Notes: generated from the letters alone by a model not told the origin. A stretch of 64,000 nt of DNA from Athripsodes cinereus (GCA_947579605.1 OX388305.1:35353542-35417541); one strand, 5' to 3'; shown: positions 22,710-34,500, counted from the first letter of the stretch. Made by a program: numbers and translations.

Positions 22710-23371
22710 GGTGTTCACATTTGGCGAATATCGCCAGGACGCCAAAATATCGTCAGCCACTTGAACCGTGTGAACAAAACGACAGCTAGTCTGGAACGAT
22801 AAAAACTAGTAAAAACGATATCGTCTCAAGTTGACCACATACCAACTTTTTCCTCTAGTTGAACGATTCGTGCATGTGTAGATGTGCGCGGCGTCCGCAT
22901 TTATGGTAAAAACTTTATAACTTACAAATTTTATAATGTTTCCCGCTTCGTAACAGCTATTATCTTTCTTGTTTGTTTGTGGCGTTTGTTTCCTTAATTA
23001 GAAGGCGCCTTATAACCTCTACTATTATATTTTCGACTAAAAATTAACACTTCGCGATCTCCATGTCGACGCCCGCCATTTTGAAAACAATGTCAAAATC
23101 AATCCTACTACTACTACTACTATACCATCACGGCACATCCCACAAGCGGGGTAGCCAGCAGATCAGCTGTATGTAAGAAACATACAAACTGTCCTCTTCG
23201 TGCCAGTATAAAATCAAGACATTCAGGATGGGTGGCAAAATCAATCCTGATAGATCGTTTCTAAATCGGCGGACTGTTTGAACAGGTGTGACGATCAATG
23301 GGTGTCGGGCGAATTTTGTTTTTTATCCAAACGAAATTCGCCTGGCGATATTCGCCAAATGTGAACACCCC
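22710..23371. mobile_element. MITE with 29-bp perfect inverted ends
   Basis: The left end starts GGTGTTCACATTTGGCG at 22710 and continues through ATATCGCCAGG; the right end is its exact inverse, finishing at 23371. Each end contains the self-complementary core TGGCGAATATCGCCA. Non-coding interior, relatively GC-rich in places. A 5'-truncated SINE-B sits inside at 23107-23235. Target duplication not resolved, so the superfamily is unassigned. Confidence 0.78.
23107..23235 (-). mobile_element. SINE-B, 5'-truncated, inside a MITE
   Basis: Flanked by an exact 13-bp duplication CAAAATCAATCCT (23094-23106 and 23236-23248). It contains only the tail-proximal 129 bp, ending at CAGGATGGGTGG. The truncation plus duplication is direct evidence of target-primed reverse transcription. 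Confidence 0.87.
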
Positions 23372-24696
23372 ATTATTTATAAATCGCCTTTTTTTGTTTA
23401 TTTTTTAAAGCTCTTCATAATTATACTCTCTTAGATACCCTCCAAACCCCAACACAGGATCATAAAGAGAATCCTTTCTCGCTCTTTGATGCAGATAAAA
23501 TACATAAACAGTGGAACTTGAAATTCTGGCTACACGTGTAGGCAACAGAAAACTTACATTTCTAAAAGGATATTATATATCACATCTCATTTGCTAATGC
23601 TACAAACGGTAAAGAAATGTATTGTAAGGTAATGAAGTATTTTATTCTACATAGGTACTGACGATGTGTGTAATATAATTAAAAAAGACAGTCAAACAAT
23701 AATAATTATATGCTGATATCTGTCTGTGACAGGATGAATATATACAGTAGCTGCTAGCCAATTTAATTGAACCTTAATCTTGATAAAGTATTTTTATTTA
23801 ACCCTTTGAGGTCAGGGTAGTAGACTTCTCAAAAATAAAACGTCATAAGCAGGTTAATTGAAACAAGTGTTTCTTTCTATTATAGATTATAAATCGTGAG
23901 AGAGAAGTCTTTCGACTAATCAGGTCATTATCAATTTGAATTATTTACAAACTAGTAAAGTATTGAAAAAATGAAAATTGTGTTATGAATATTTTTATGA
24001 ACCAAGAAAACTATTTTTCAGATACATTTGTATACAATAATATAAGTATTAATGTCCAAAAAAAATGCAAATGAAGGCAAAAAAAACCTTGTCACTGAAT
24101 TTAATTTTATTGAATTAATATAATCTAAGAAGTTTCAAATGTTAAACTTTTATTAACATCCCTTTATACTTCGACATTGTAGTTAGCCTAATACCTAAGA
24201 GCTGAGTGTACTGCAAAAAATAATAACAACGAACTAAACAAATAAAGAAGAACACAATTCATGCTATGCAAACTCCAAATATCTCAATAAAAACATATTG
24301 CAGCGGGAATAAATCATGTGTCAGTTTTGACAGAGCGCTTCTGACGGGATACAAATTTCGTTTTAAAGAGGCGGCTATGCGTTTCAGTAGAACCTCTATA
24401 TTATGTAAAAAATAATCTGAGAGACGTCTCTGATAGTGTTGCATTAAATAGCGATACACATGTCACCGGATGCAGATAACAAATACCTATGTAACTAATC
24501 CGGATGAATTTATGCTATAAAATCGTGTAGGTATCAAAGTAGACTAATGTAATCGCTTTATATTCGTATATGTACCTTTAATCCTATTAAAACTATTTAT
24601 TTCATTTTTACGTTTTTCCTCGTTGTTGTGAAACTAACATTTAATAAGGTAAACTGTTGAAATTCATACGAAACGACACAAAAGTATTATGTAACA
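23372..24696. other. No gene found
   Basis: AT-rich DNA. A half-hairpin fragment (TTATAAATCGTGAGAGAGAAGTCTTTCG near 23888-23920) is related to the hairpin element at 32320-32441. Nothing else could be supported. Confidence 0.55.
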
Positions 24697-24925
24697 CCCA
24701 TACCATCACGGCATTTCCCATTATTAAGTCAGTCATCGGATTAACTGTATATAAAAACATGTAAACCATTCTCTTTGTACATAAAAAAAAATCCATGATA
24801 AATTGCATAACTCAGTGCTGAATTGAAAATGTCTTACATGGGATGATTTACGTATATCTGCCTTTTGCAGGACACTGAAAAGCTTACAAAAAAAGGAAGA
24901 GTTTTACTTTTTACCGGTAACTGTA
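24697..24925 (-). mobile_element. Degenerate SINE-B copy
   Basis: ATACCATCACGGCATTTCCC, ATGTAAACCATTCTCTTTGT, CTGCCTTTTGCAGGACACTG and a final TTTTTACCGG keep the SINE-B order but with many substitutions and small gaps. Apparently the oldest copy here. A 16-bp-arm hairpin (AATTTGTACTGAGTCA ... TGACTCAGTACAAATT) follows at 24949-25000. Confidence 0.7.
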
Positions 24926-25026
24926 AAAAGAACAAGAAATTGTAAAGAATTTGTACTGAGTCATGAACAATGACTGTGTTCTTGACTCAGTACAAATTGA
25001 AAAATAAATTATAGTTGGGTCTGGGT

Positions 25027-25210
25027 GAGTTCGTCGGTAGCCTGGAGGTAGGGTCTCGGCCTCGTGAACAAGGGGTCCGTGGTTCGATACCGCAGGTGCC
25101 GGCAAACTCCCCTTTGACGACACAAGCTTTTAATAGCTTACTGTGAAAGGTTTATAAGGTTGTATTTGGGTTTATAACAAACAAAACCCAGATTTATCTT
25201 TTTAAAAAAA
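25027..25210 (+). mobile_element. SINE-A copy
   Basis: Starts GAGTTCGTCGGTAGCCTGGA, B box GGTTCGATACC with a 2-base insert after it, body and tail to TTATCTTTTTAAA. Complete. Confidence 0.83.
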
Positions 25211-26155
25211 TTCACTCGTAAAATAATATCAGAATGCTTGAATTGTGTTTATTTAAGCATTTATTAAATATGTTTCGTGATAGTTTGATGTTATTTTTGT
25301 TTGTTTTTTTAGACTAAATTAATGCTGTTTAGATGTTGAATTTTATGTGCAGAATGGAAAGCATAAAATGCATTGATAAAAAATGAATTAGTGAATGACA
25401 GTTTGATAGCTTAAGCAATTTTATCGTTTGTTTTTGAAAAGACTAAATTATGGTGCTGGAGAATCAAGGGAGTGCTGTAATATACTAAGATGGGTCAAAA
25501 CCTGTCCCTGAGCACGAGTCGCGCTCAATTCGGGTATTTGACCAAATAAATTCATGACATATTGTTTATTATATGAATTAGATTTGAGATATAAATAAAT
25601 ATTATACAGAGCACATCGCATAAAGGCGTGTAGTTACATTGAAAAATATGTAAAAATCTTTCTATGAGATATTTTATTCAACCGTTCCACTATATCACCC
25701 AAAAATAATAGATTATTGATCTCATGACTATTAAAAATACGGTATTTAATTTTTACCAGCATATTGTTAGAGTGACCTAGATTTCAATTTGTAATTTCTT
25801 TGTCAAGATCAAAAGTTTTTTATTTCTGACAAAAATGTTACGTTTACCGAACTCGCTTCATAAAAATATTCATTGAATTCGCTAACCGATATATTTTTTT
25901 ATAAATATAAAATGTTTCAAAATAAACACTAATAATATAAATATTTTTTGTTATCGATTATGTTGCATATTTTACCGTGGTTAGATGGATGAAATCATTT
26001 GATAGTAACAATCTCGCCATTGCATATCATCCTAGTATATTCAATTTTAAATTTTAGGCGTTAACACTGTTATATAATGATGATGTGCAAAAAGAATAAA
26101 CAAATAAGAATATTTACATTAGTATTATTTTATATTTCTACAATTTTTTTTTTGA
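25211..26155. other. No gene found
   Basis: Around 25490-25545 lies a CCTGAGCACGAGTCGCGCTC...GGGTATTTGACC stretch similar in style to the LINE 3' UTR hairpin at 6617-6651 (AGCACGAGCTACGCTCAATT). It may be another LINE 3' end. Otherwise unassigned AT-rich DNA. Confidence 0.45.
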
Positions 26156-26156
26156 T

Positions 26157-26381
26157 CCCATGGAGCACTCGGTAAAGAATTGGCCTCCCACTTTCTCCGT
26201 AAGTTTTCGATTGTCCTGTAAAAGGCGAGTGTTAAAAAAATAACATCTTAAGTTCAGCGAAGAGATTTGCCACCCATCCTGAATGTCTTGATTTTTTATT
26301 GGTACGGAAAGGACGGCTTGCAAGTTTATTATATGCAGGTGGTCTGGCTACTCCACTTGTGGGATATGCCGTGATGGTATT
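26157..26381 (+). mobile_element. SINE-B copy
   Basis: From CCCATGGAGCACTCGGTAAA to CCGTGATGGTATTATT. Full length apart from a deletion near 26235. Abuts the CR1-like fragment at 26395. Confidence 0.82.
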
Positions 26382-26394
26382 ATTTTGTTGGATG

Positions 26395-26895
26395 ATTTAT
26401 TCGGCGCCGTTTAATGGAGCACCCATCTCAAGGGCGCGGGAAGCTATGTTGGAAGAGCGAAGTCTTCAGCTTGCTCCTGAACGTTGTAATCGGCTGGTTT
26501 TTACGGAGGTCCTCGGGGAGTCGGTTCCAAATGACGGGTCCTGCGACGTCAAAAGCCCTATCATATAAGCAGGACTTGTTTAGGTACTCTGTAGTTTTCG
26601 TCCAACATGTTGGTGGATGTCTTAGCTGAGCGCAGAGGTCTACTTGCAGGTGTTTGAGAAGACAGAGCTCAGAAAGTGACTGGGGTGCCATTTTGTTCAA
26701 AGCTTTGTATTCTATAAGGCACAGTTTGTATTGGACCCTTTCACCTACTCTTAACCAGTGTAACTTTTCCAGCAAAGGTGTGATGTGGCAACCCTGATCT
26801 ACGCGGAAAATAAGCCTTGCAGCGCTTTTGAATGCCATATGTAGACGATTCAGTTGAATTTGGTATATTAGTAGTATTTGATAATAAAAATACAT
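26395..26895 (-). pseudogene. CR1/L2-like LINE RT C-terminal fragment
   Basis: A 155-codon minus-strand frame: LNRLHMAFKSAARLIF, PLLEKLHWLRVGERVQYKL, YKALNKMAPQSLSEL, RAFDVAGPVIWNRLPEDLR, FRSKLKTSLFQHSF. This is the conserved C-terminal domain found after the RT in CR1/L2-type LINEs. No catalytic RT motifs are included, so the copy is 5'-truncated, but it has no internal stop, suggesting modest age. Upstream residues continue into AT-rich DNA. Confidence 0.75.
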
Positions 26896-27214
26896 GACTT
26901 GATTAGTAACACGTGTAGAAATTTTAGTCCTATTTAATTTCTAAACTCATTTACCATTCTAACACTATTTATTATTCCATGAAATCTCTTGTCACCTTGT
27001 TATTTGGCTCAATCTTCCAAAATTCTATTGGGAATTCTATACCTAACTCCGAACAGCCGGGCAGAAAAGGATTGGAATTTCTGTGAATTACAATATTAAT
27101 AATATTGTTTATCTATGCATTGTACTTACTAAAGTCACAACACTCTGTTTTATTCGATGCCTAGTTATACTATAATGTTACTACACCATACTAGACTACT
27201 ATACTATACCTACT

Positions 27215-27316
27215 ACTATATTATACCCTCACGCCGTGTCCCGAGTAGGGTAGGCAGAGAGAACGGAACGCCAAATATATCTTTATTTACACACTTCCTT
27301 CGCTTCCTCCACAACA
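27215..27316 (-). repeat. Repeat C fragment (SINE-B-like tail)
   Basis: ATACCCTCACGCCGTGTCCC ... GTAGGGTAGGCAGAGAGAAC ... CTTCCTTCGCTTC. A close copy lies at 32461-32550. The first 40 bp resemble the tail of SINE-B and the 3' end of the LINE at 58376-58617. Confidence 0.6.
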
Positions 27317-27552
27317 ATGATAATAACAAACAACAAAAATGTATTGATTGAGCTAGCATTTATTTTGTGAAGATATTAATTAACGTAAACAAACTGTTTA
27401 AATTTATACTGTATTTATTAATATGTTGAAATATCTTTATTTCTCGGATATTTCAGGATTCCAAGAACTCCTATTTATCCGTTTAGGTGAAGATTTTTTT
27501 TTTTAATATTTGGACTCTCTCTATTCTAATACAACTATGCCAGTGTTGGCAT

Positions 27553-27820
27553 CTACGATCCTACCACGTCAGTGGGCGGGGGACCCGGCTGACGCAGCAG
27601 ATCCCATCTTGATACCCACACATCTACGAATGTCTTAAAGCGTGAAGCGTTTGTGGCATTTAGAAACACTTCCCCAAACCAGATGGGTCGAAGAGTGTCA
27701 ACAGTCATACCCAGAATCATTTCCTCTCTTGCATCCATCATCAAAGGACATTCCCAAAGGATATGTTCGGCATATTGAGCTCCTGTGCCACATGTGCACC
27801 ATGGATTATCAATTATTATT
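27553..27820 (-). pseudogene. LINE C-terminal zinc-knuckle fragment
   Basis: Minus-strand frame DNPWCTCGTGAQYAEHILWECPLMMDAREEM, a Cys-Cys-His-Cys pattern (C.C...H....C) found near the C-terminus of R1/I/Jockey-type LINE polyproteins. The frame ends at 27553 with a short tail. No RT or RNase H is attached. Right boundary inferred from the change to (ATT)-rich DNA. Confidence 0.6.
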
Positions 27821-28554
27821 AATAATAACAGGTTTCTATTTTTATTAATAAATACAGTAAAACGTAACACAGCTAGTTTGTTTACAAAATTAATAAAAAA
27901 CTTTATTCAGCAGACATTTAGTCTTTGTCCAAAAGATAAATGGTGTGTCGTGTGTGAAACCTTGCGAACAAAGAAGTATTCAGACGTCTCCTAAAACCAT
28001 CATAGTTAGTGTCCAGCCCAAGTGTCCTTACTAGAAGCATACTATTTTATAATTTTGGGACTAGAATTATAACTAGCACGGTCCCCATAAACGGTTTTAT
28101 GTAATCCAAGTGATACTAACAGCTTATGGCTAGCACTCTATGCTGATATTAAGCAAAATGTCTAGCCCCCAAGTCCCTTTTTAGTAGCACATCTAAGTTA
28201 AGCTAGTTATGTATTCTGGTGCCATATCGTTAACAGCTTTGAATATAAGATCGCACACCTTGTACTGTATTCGGACTTCAACAGGTAACCATTGGATCTA
28301 TTGTAAACTTAAAGCCGCTCTTGAAATATTAAATTTTCAACAACTTTGTAGAAAAACTCTCAAAACTTGTTAACGCTGCAAATATTTTGATTTGATAAAA
28401 TATGAAAACAAAAATTTATTACCAATAAAAGTTTTTATTTTAAAAAAAACCTTGGTTTTAATAGCTTAAAAGTTTAAAGTATTCCTTAATGAAAAATATT
28501 TCTAAAATCGAAATCGGGGGTGTGTTATCAAACAAGGATGAATAAAAAATATAT

Positions 28555-29358
28555 CATCATCATCATCTCTAGCCATCTCTCCACTGCTGGATGTAGGCCT
28601 CTTCCATATTCTTCCATCTTTTTCTCTCCTGCGCGACTGCTGTCCACCTCCTACCCGCGACATGGATGATATCGTCAACCCATCTTTTCTGCGGTCGACC
28701 CACTCCCCTTTTTTGATCCCACGGTCTCCAGTTCACGATTCTAGGTGTCCATCTTTCAGTTCCCTGTCTAGCCACATGACCCGCCCACTGCCATTAATTT
28801 TGTGACACGGTCCACCACATCGGCAACTTTTGTTCGGCGTCTGATTTCCACAATTAGTACTCTGTCTCTAAGACTTATGCCTAGCATTTGCCTTTCCATA
28901 AATCTTTGTGCACATCTTAATTTGTGTATGGTATTGGCTGTCAGTGTCATTGTTTCAAGACCATATGTCATTACAGGGAGGATACATGTGTCATAGACCT
29001 TCCTTTTCAGGTTAATGGGAACTTCTTTGTTTTTGAGAATGTGACCTTATTTACCAAAGGCGGCCCAACCCAATCCAATTCTTCTTGGTATCTCTGCTGT
29101 CTGGTTTGCTTTCCCCAGTTTGATTTTATGTCCGAGATAAATGTATTCTTCAACAGGTTCTATTGTTTTATTGTCTATGGTGAGACCGCTGTTGGAAGGG
29201 CTCATAATTTTTGTTTTTCCAATGTTCATCTCAAAACCAACTTTCAGGGAAGCATCATGGAGTTCCTTTATCATATTATTTAACTCTTCTAGATCGCAAC
29301 TGATAAGCACAATATCGTCCGCAAATCTCAGGTGGTTCAGATACATCCCATCTATCTT
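28555..29358 (-). pseudogene. RTE/BovB-like LINE, 5'-truncated, broken frame
   Basis: Flanked by a 13-bp duplication ATAAAAAATATAT (28542-28554 and 29359-29371). The minus-strand frame starts in RT at HLRFADDIVLIS (FADD box), continues through EYIYLGHKIKL and, after an in-frame TAA at 29047-29049, through LPVMTYGLETMTLT. It then shifts by one base near 28795 into RIVNWRPWD ... VGRPQKRWVDDI ... RKRWKNMEEAYIQQ. The tail is (GAT)n. One nonsense codon and one frameshift: non-functional. Confidence 0.83.
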
Positions 29359-30033
29359 ATAAAAAATATATATTATAAATAATTTGTATTTTGATATAGG
29401 TAACAAAGAGTACCAAAATAAATCACGTCAGTGGCTATTTAGTGTTTTCAGTAAAAATCTAGTAGGATTGGTAATAAATATTTGTGTTCATATTTTATCA
29501 AACCAAAATGTTCGCAATGTCAACATGTTTTGAGAGATTTTCTATGAAACTTGTTGAAAATTGAATCTTTAACCATTTTTGCTTTATGTAATTTGATTGT
29601 GGCAATTGAATTATCATCCACAATAGGTTCTCATCAACCTACAAAGGGTTAACTTACGTTTCCTACAAAATGATCAACCATGAAACTTGACAGACGAGAA
29701 AAAAATGCCCGCACAAATATTGAGGATATAAAAAAATAATTTACAATTGGTAGATATTAACAGAATCTCAATGAGGAACATTCACAAAAAAAAATCAGCT
29801 CAAAAATACTACAGAAAATTAGAAAAATTATGGTGCTTTTTATATTTTTAAATGTGCATTTTGAAGGTATTAATCATTTTTGAAAAAGCAATTTTCGAAC
29901 TTCGCAGCAAAAAGGTCCTCTCGTGGTGGAGCACTGTGTACTGTGTGACATCATCAGCCGCTACAAACAGTACTAGGAGTGAAACGTGTGCCAATACAAC
30001 ATAGCGCCTAGTGACGTCACAACGTACTTATTA

Positions 30034-30100
30034 ATTTTTTTTCTAAGATATATCTGGGTTTTGTTATAAACCCAAATACAAAGTTATACACCTTTCAAAA
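30034..30100 (-). mobile_element. SINE-A tail fragment
   Basis: AAGATATATCTGGGTTTTGT ... AAAGTTATACACCTTTCAAA, the SINE-A 3' end only, inserted in repeat F. Confidence 0.7.
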
Positions 30101-30183
30101 TATGGATTTTTGAAATGAAAATAATGAATGAAATGTTTATTTTATCGTTTCATATTAGGATATTCGTGATCAGCGTATATTTT

Positions 30184-30465
30184 CGAGTCGGCTATTGAGA
30201 AAATCTGCACTCTTCGTGGATGGCCCCAGAGTCATCCCAAAAACGTAGAGACGTACGACACCATGACCAAGATATGGGATGGCCTGAGGCAGAGAACTGA
30301 TGCCAATAAAGATAGAGAGTCCTCTGCAGTGGCAGCAGCGTTACATGAACTTCATGTTTGACCTAGAAGATTCTTCCAACATAACTAAAAAGCCACGGCG
30401 CTCTTGAGATGGTCACGGACCATTAAACAGCGCCAAATTCAAATCATCTTTTTATTATTATTATT
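30184..30465 (+). other. Probable LINE 3' fragment inside repeat F
   Basis: Absent from the other repeat F copies. The end (CGGCGCTCTTGAGATGGTCA ... TAAACAGCGCC, then (TTA)n) resembles the 3' UTR of the CR1/L2-like fragment at 26395-26470 in inverse order. A 60-codon frame (SAIEKICTLRGWPQSHPKN...) is present but not recognised. Confidence 0.4.
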
Positions 30466-30529
30466 TATTAATATGAATTGATAACATTTATTCATATTCC
30501 TCACACATGCATATTCCCTATTTATTTTA

Positions 30530-32319
30530 ATTTTTTTTTATTTATTACATTTTTACAGGAATATACAGGTAACAATAACAGAATCGTATAAAGCCACAAG
30601 TGGACCAGTAAAGTCCCCTATCAATACCAATATGTAATACAAACAATGAATGCAACAACAATGCCAAACATGTAATTTTAAACAATCCTAAGCATGAGAC
30701 AAAATATAAAAGAACAAAATAAAAATAGAAAACAATATGAACATGTTAAAATTGCAGAATTTCTTACATAAATGAACACATAAAACGCATATAACCTACC
30801 TCTTCTGACTAACTGTCGTACCTGATGTTTTTGGCGAAATCGAGTTATGATCACCAATGTGTACTTATATGTGCCCTGCATGTCCTCACTGAAGATGTTA
30901 CCGTTATCCTGGAACAGCTTTCTGATTTGTTGTCGTATTTACGAATTACTCTAAATACAATGTGTTGTCGTTTCTACAAATTCCTCAAAACTTCATCATA
31001 AAAATGATTCTGAGATATATAAGAATAAAAATAAATATACGAAAATATGCACGGCAAAACACAAAAAACGCTCTCCTGAACAGTTTACATTTTAGCAGAT
31101 ACGACTGTTAGTCAGAAGAGGGGCGATATAACTTCGCCCGTTTGGCGGTATAATCAATTTCGTAAATTAAGCATGTTCATTAAATAGGTCAATCACAGTA
31201 CCCAGGAAGATGCAGTGATCACAGCACTGCAAGTTTAAGTTGTTAATATAATTATATTGAGCTTCAAAACTTGGGTATAAATAATGCAATGAAGCATTTA
31301 GAACATAACTTATGCACATACAAAGTCTTAAGAGAACACGATAGTTTGGTGTTATCAATGTGATAGGTGGTTCACAATTCAAGTTGATGAAATTCCTCAA
31401 ATAAAGTGGACTCATATAAATTCCAATCTCAATCAGTTTTACAAAGTAGTTGTTCAACTTGGCATCAAACAAATCTTCTTGGCTTCACACGATATTAAAT
31501 TTGTTTATTTTTTTTTTTTAATTTACACATAATGGATTAGTTATGTACTAAGATTTATTATTTATTTTGCTTAAACTTTCGTTAAATTTTAATAATTGAG
31601 TTGACAATTTAAGTTATTATTTTTCATATTATGAGTAATAGCGTTTATTAATTTTATTTTGTAAGAAATACATCAACAAAATAATACCTCAATGTTGAAT
31701 ACGTCAAACTTGATTTGCGGAACAAAAACCTCTCTGATGTATATCTATATCTTCTTCTAACAAACTATGTAATAAAACTAAATTTAGTGAGGAACTCACA
31801 TTTCTTATGTGTACACGATGTATTATCAGTCTCTCCCTGGTTAATAATATCCATTAGTTGGACACACATCCACACTGAACCGGTCAATATCGAACAATAT
31901 CTATTCCCGAACGTAAAGCGATTGTTAGTTACCAGCTGGATTTATTCATCCTATTAAAGATCTGTACTATAAGATACTTAATGTTTTACAGTTTCTAATA
32001 CATAGTCAATTATCTACACGTCTCAACAAATTTCAGGAGAGTTTTGCCAATGTTTCAATTCACTTATTTGTTCATCGTGTTTCAAAAAGAGAAGTCTTTT
32101 TTTAATTTTATGATATGATCCATCTGTATGCAGATCCATGATAACTGTATGCAGTTATAATAAGTATGTAATTACAACAATGAGCAAACCAATCAAGATT
32201 TCTTTCTTACCATAAACATAAATTTGAGGTGATACTTTGTTTAATAAAAAGATGAAGAAAGAATTCCCTGTGTCGGTGTTTAGGTAGTAGAATTCCATAG
32301 CGAAATGAATAAAACAAAC
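30530..32319. other. No gene; LINE-tail DNA then unassigned
   Basis: 30530-30680 reads as a LINE 3' UTR in minus orientation ((TTTAT)n, then ACAGGAATATACAGGTAAC). A 101-codon minus-strand frame at 31167-31472 has no recognisable domain; I do not call it a gene. The remainder is unassigned. Confidence 0.45.
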
Positions 32320-32441
32320 GTTTTATTCTACTACTTGATTTATTTCCAAGAGAAACTCTTTCGTCTTGTTAGGACATTGCCAATCTCCTAACAAGACGAA
32401 AGATGTCTCTCTAGAAAATAAATCAAATACTAGAATAAAAC
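32320..32441. repeat. Hairpin element, 55-bp arms
   Basis: Left arm GTTTTATTCTACTACTTGAT ... TTTCGTCTTGTTAGGA (32320-32375) pairs with the right arm TCCTAACAAGACGAAAGA ... CAAATACTAGAATAAAAC (32388-32441) around a 12-bp loop. Half-copies with the CTTTCGTCTT motif lie at 20137-20185 and 23888-23920. Probably a foldback transposable unit. Confidence 0.75.
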
Positions 32442-32460
32442 ATTCTATTCTAGCTATCTT

Positions 32461-32550
32461 TTCCCTCACGCCGTATCCCAAGTGGGGTAGACAGAGAGAA
32501 CGAAACACCATATAGATCTGTCCTTACATACTTCTTTCGCTTCTACTACA
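32461..32550 (-). repeat. Repeat C fragment
   Basis: CCTCACGCCGTATCCCAAGT ... GTAGACAGAGAGAACG ... CTTCTTTCGCTTCTACTAC; second copy of the 27215-27316 repeat, directly next to the hairpin element. Confidence 0.6.
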
Positions 32551-32784
32551 GTTATACAATTTATCATGCACGCACTTCGATTTCTCTTATTTCGATGAAG
32601 GAAGAAAAAAATGATAAAATATTATCAAAGACTTCTTTCAAAATTAATGGCAAATTGTATGATGAAAATATGAAACTTACTCCAAGTCACACAAAAAAAT
32701 TTACATAGTAGGAACATTTATAAAATATTAAATAGTACTTAGACGTAACTATAAAATTTATCGCACAATATTAAAATATTTTGT

Positions 32785-33002
32785 TAAGTTGATATTTTCA
32801 ACCGACGGTAGGTACTTGGTGGAAATTCATGTTGAATTAATTATAAATAAAACACTTATTTATAGTATATCCACACTGACTTTTTATTGGACACTTTTCG
32901 CCAGCCTGATGATGAGAGCGGAAGCTCTTGAAAGCCGGCTAGCGTCCAATAAAAAGTCACTATGGATATACTATAAATAAGTGTTTTAATTTTAATTAAT
33001 TC
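32785..33002 (+). mobile_element. Hairpin retroposon G, copy 1, 12-bp duplication
   Basis: Bounded by AAAATATTTTGT at 32773-32784 and 33003-33014. It starts TAAGTTGATATTTTCAACCG and holds 44-bp arms (AAAACACTTATTTATAG ... ACTTTTTATTGGAC and inverse) around a core with CCTGATGATGAGAGCGGAAG. Copy 2 is at 39371-39574. Non-coding. Confidence 0.8.
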
Positions 33003-33694
33003 AAAATATTTTGTAAATTTTATTACTTAGCTTTCGCATTTTAAATTGATCATTGATTGGTAATTGTATAAATTATGAATATTGATATCAATTTATTAAT
33101 TAAATTTGTGTAGGTAACTTGTACGAATATAGTGCCCCCTATTCTATATTGATTCAAACTAAAATAAGAACGTTACAAAATGTTATAATTAAGTTTACTT
33201 GAACTAACATTCGTATTCTATATGATGCAAGTTGTATATAATTCAAATTAGGAATAATTTTAGAATGGAATTCCAATGTAGACTAACTTAAATTGGAACG
33301 TTCCTATTTTAGTTGGTGCACACTAAAAATGAAATAAAATCGGGGGTAGCAAACCATTAAAAAAAATGTGAAAATATAACTAGCGTAAGTACTCACCAGC
33401 GATGCTTTTCTACATTCAAATATAGCATCATTCAAATTAACTTCATTGCAAATAATGTAAATAGTCGTACTAAGCATTCTCTTCTTTTTTACTCTTAAAT
33501 CCGAATAAAAAATTAAAGAAAAAATTCATTGATTACTCTTAAATAAAAAGATTACTTATATGTCTGCCGAGAGAAACTAGATTTACATGTCACTTTGTCC
33601 ACCATTTTAAAAAACTTGATACATTTTTAAAACAATTCGCTAGTTGTGCCATTAGCAATGTGTTACAAAAAGATTCATCTACAGGAGTTTTGAA
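33003..33694. other. No gene found
   Basis: AT-rich DNA; nothing supported. Confidence 0.55.
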
Positions 33695-33785
33695 AAAAAA
33701 AAAATTAAAAAAAAAGATATACCTATCTGGGTTTTGTTATAAACCCAAAAACAACCTTGTATACCTTTCACAGTAAGCTACTAAT
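33695..33785 (-). mobile_element. SINE-A tail fragment
   Basis: Poly(A)-rich lead, then TATCTGGGTTTTGTTATAAA ... CTTGTATACCTTTCACAGTA. Truncated before the tRNA-like head. Confidence 0.72.
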
Positions 33786-34500
33786 TTCAACCATAAGTAA
33801 ATTATGGTTGAAAATTATTAGATGGCGTTGGAATATTTTTTTTATTTTAATGTAATATTTATATGACAGAAGGATTCAGGAGATTACGGATGCAGCATGA
33901 GGTAAAAGTAATTCTTGTATACGAAATTAAATAAAAATTGTTATTTTTTTAATTGAAGTGTTAGATATAAGCTAGAAAGAGTTTCTGATCTGTTCAATGA
34001 TCCCTAATTGAAAGAGATAAGTATCAGACGGTTGCTTAATCCATAGTTAGATTACCACCTGATTTACCCGAGGGATACGAGCACTATAATTTGTACTTAC
34101 CTACACTAATAATAGCAACTAACATCCGCTATCAATTTCCACATCTACAGTTTTAACCATTGAAGGAAACCCACTTACCGTTCGGATTTTACGAACTTTA
34201 TTCAATAGATAATTTTAAGCAACTTATTTACCAAAATTGCATAGCAAAGCAAACATTAATTAGCAAAATTTGCGTCACGTTGCCAATTCAAATATTTCCG
34301 TCGCGACTGACTTCCCTTCTTCTTGTATTACCTACTTAATCAAAATAACCTCTGTATATCTTACTAGTTACAATTACGCATGTTAAAAAACACTTCCTGC
34401 AAACAATATTTATCGTAAATTTAATACATGAATCTACCAAATTAGGCTAAAAAGACAACTTTTCTAAGCCTTATATGGTAGTTTCATCTGTTAAATTAAC

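Larger units (their letters stand above)
29790..30518 (-). repeat. Repeat F, copy 3 (interrupted)
   Basis: Inverse of the 11985 copy: AAAAATTATGGTGCTTTTTA at 29823, CCTCTCGTGGTGGAGCACTG at 29918, AACATAGCGCCTAGTGACGT at 29998, GATATTCGTGATCAGCGTAT at 30160, and the terminal ATATTCCTCACACATGCATA at about 30496. It lacks the 12198-type MITE but carries a SINE-A tail (30034-30100) and about 280 bp of extra DNA at 30184-30465. Confidence 0.7.

Noticed and set aside
25027..25110. tRNA gene suggested by the B box in SINE-A copies
   Set aside because: No closable cloverleaf or acceptor stem, and the same head recurs with a common SINE body and tail.
31167..31472. 101-codon minus-strand frame
   Set aside because: No recognisable domain, no flanking gene signals and composition like the surrounding DNA.
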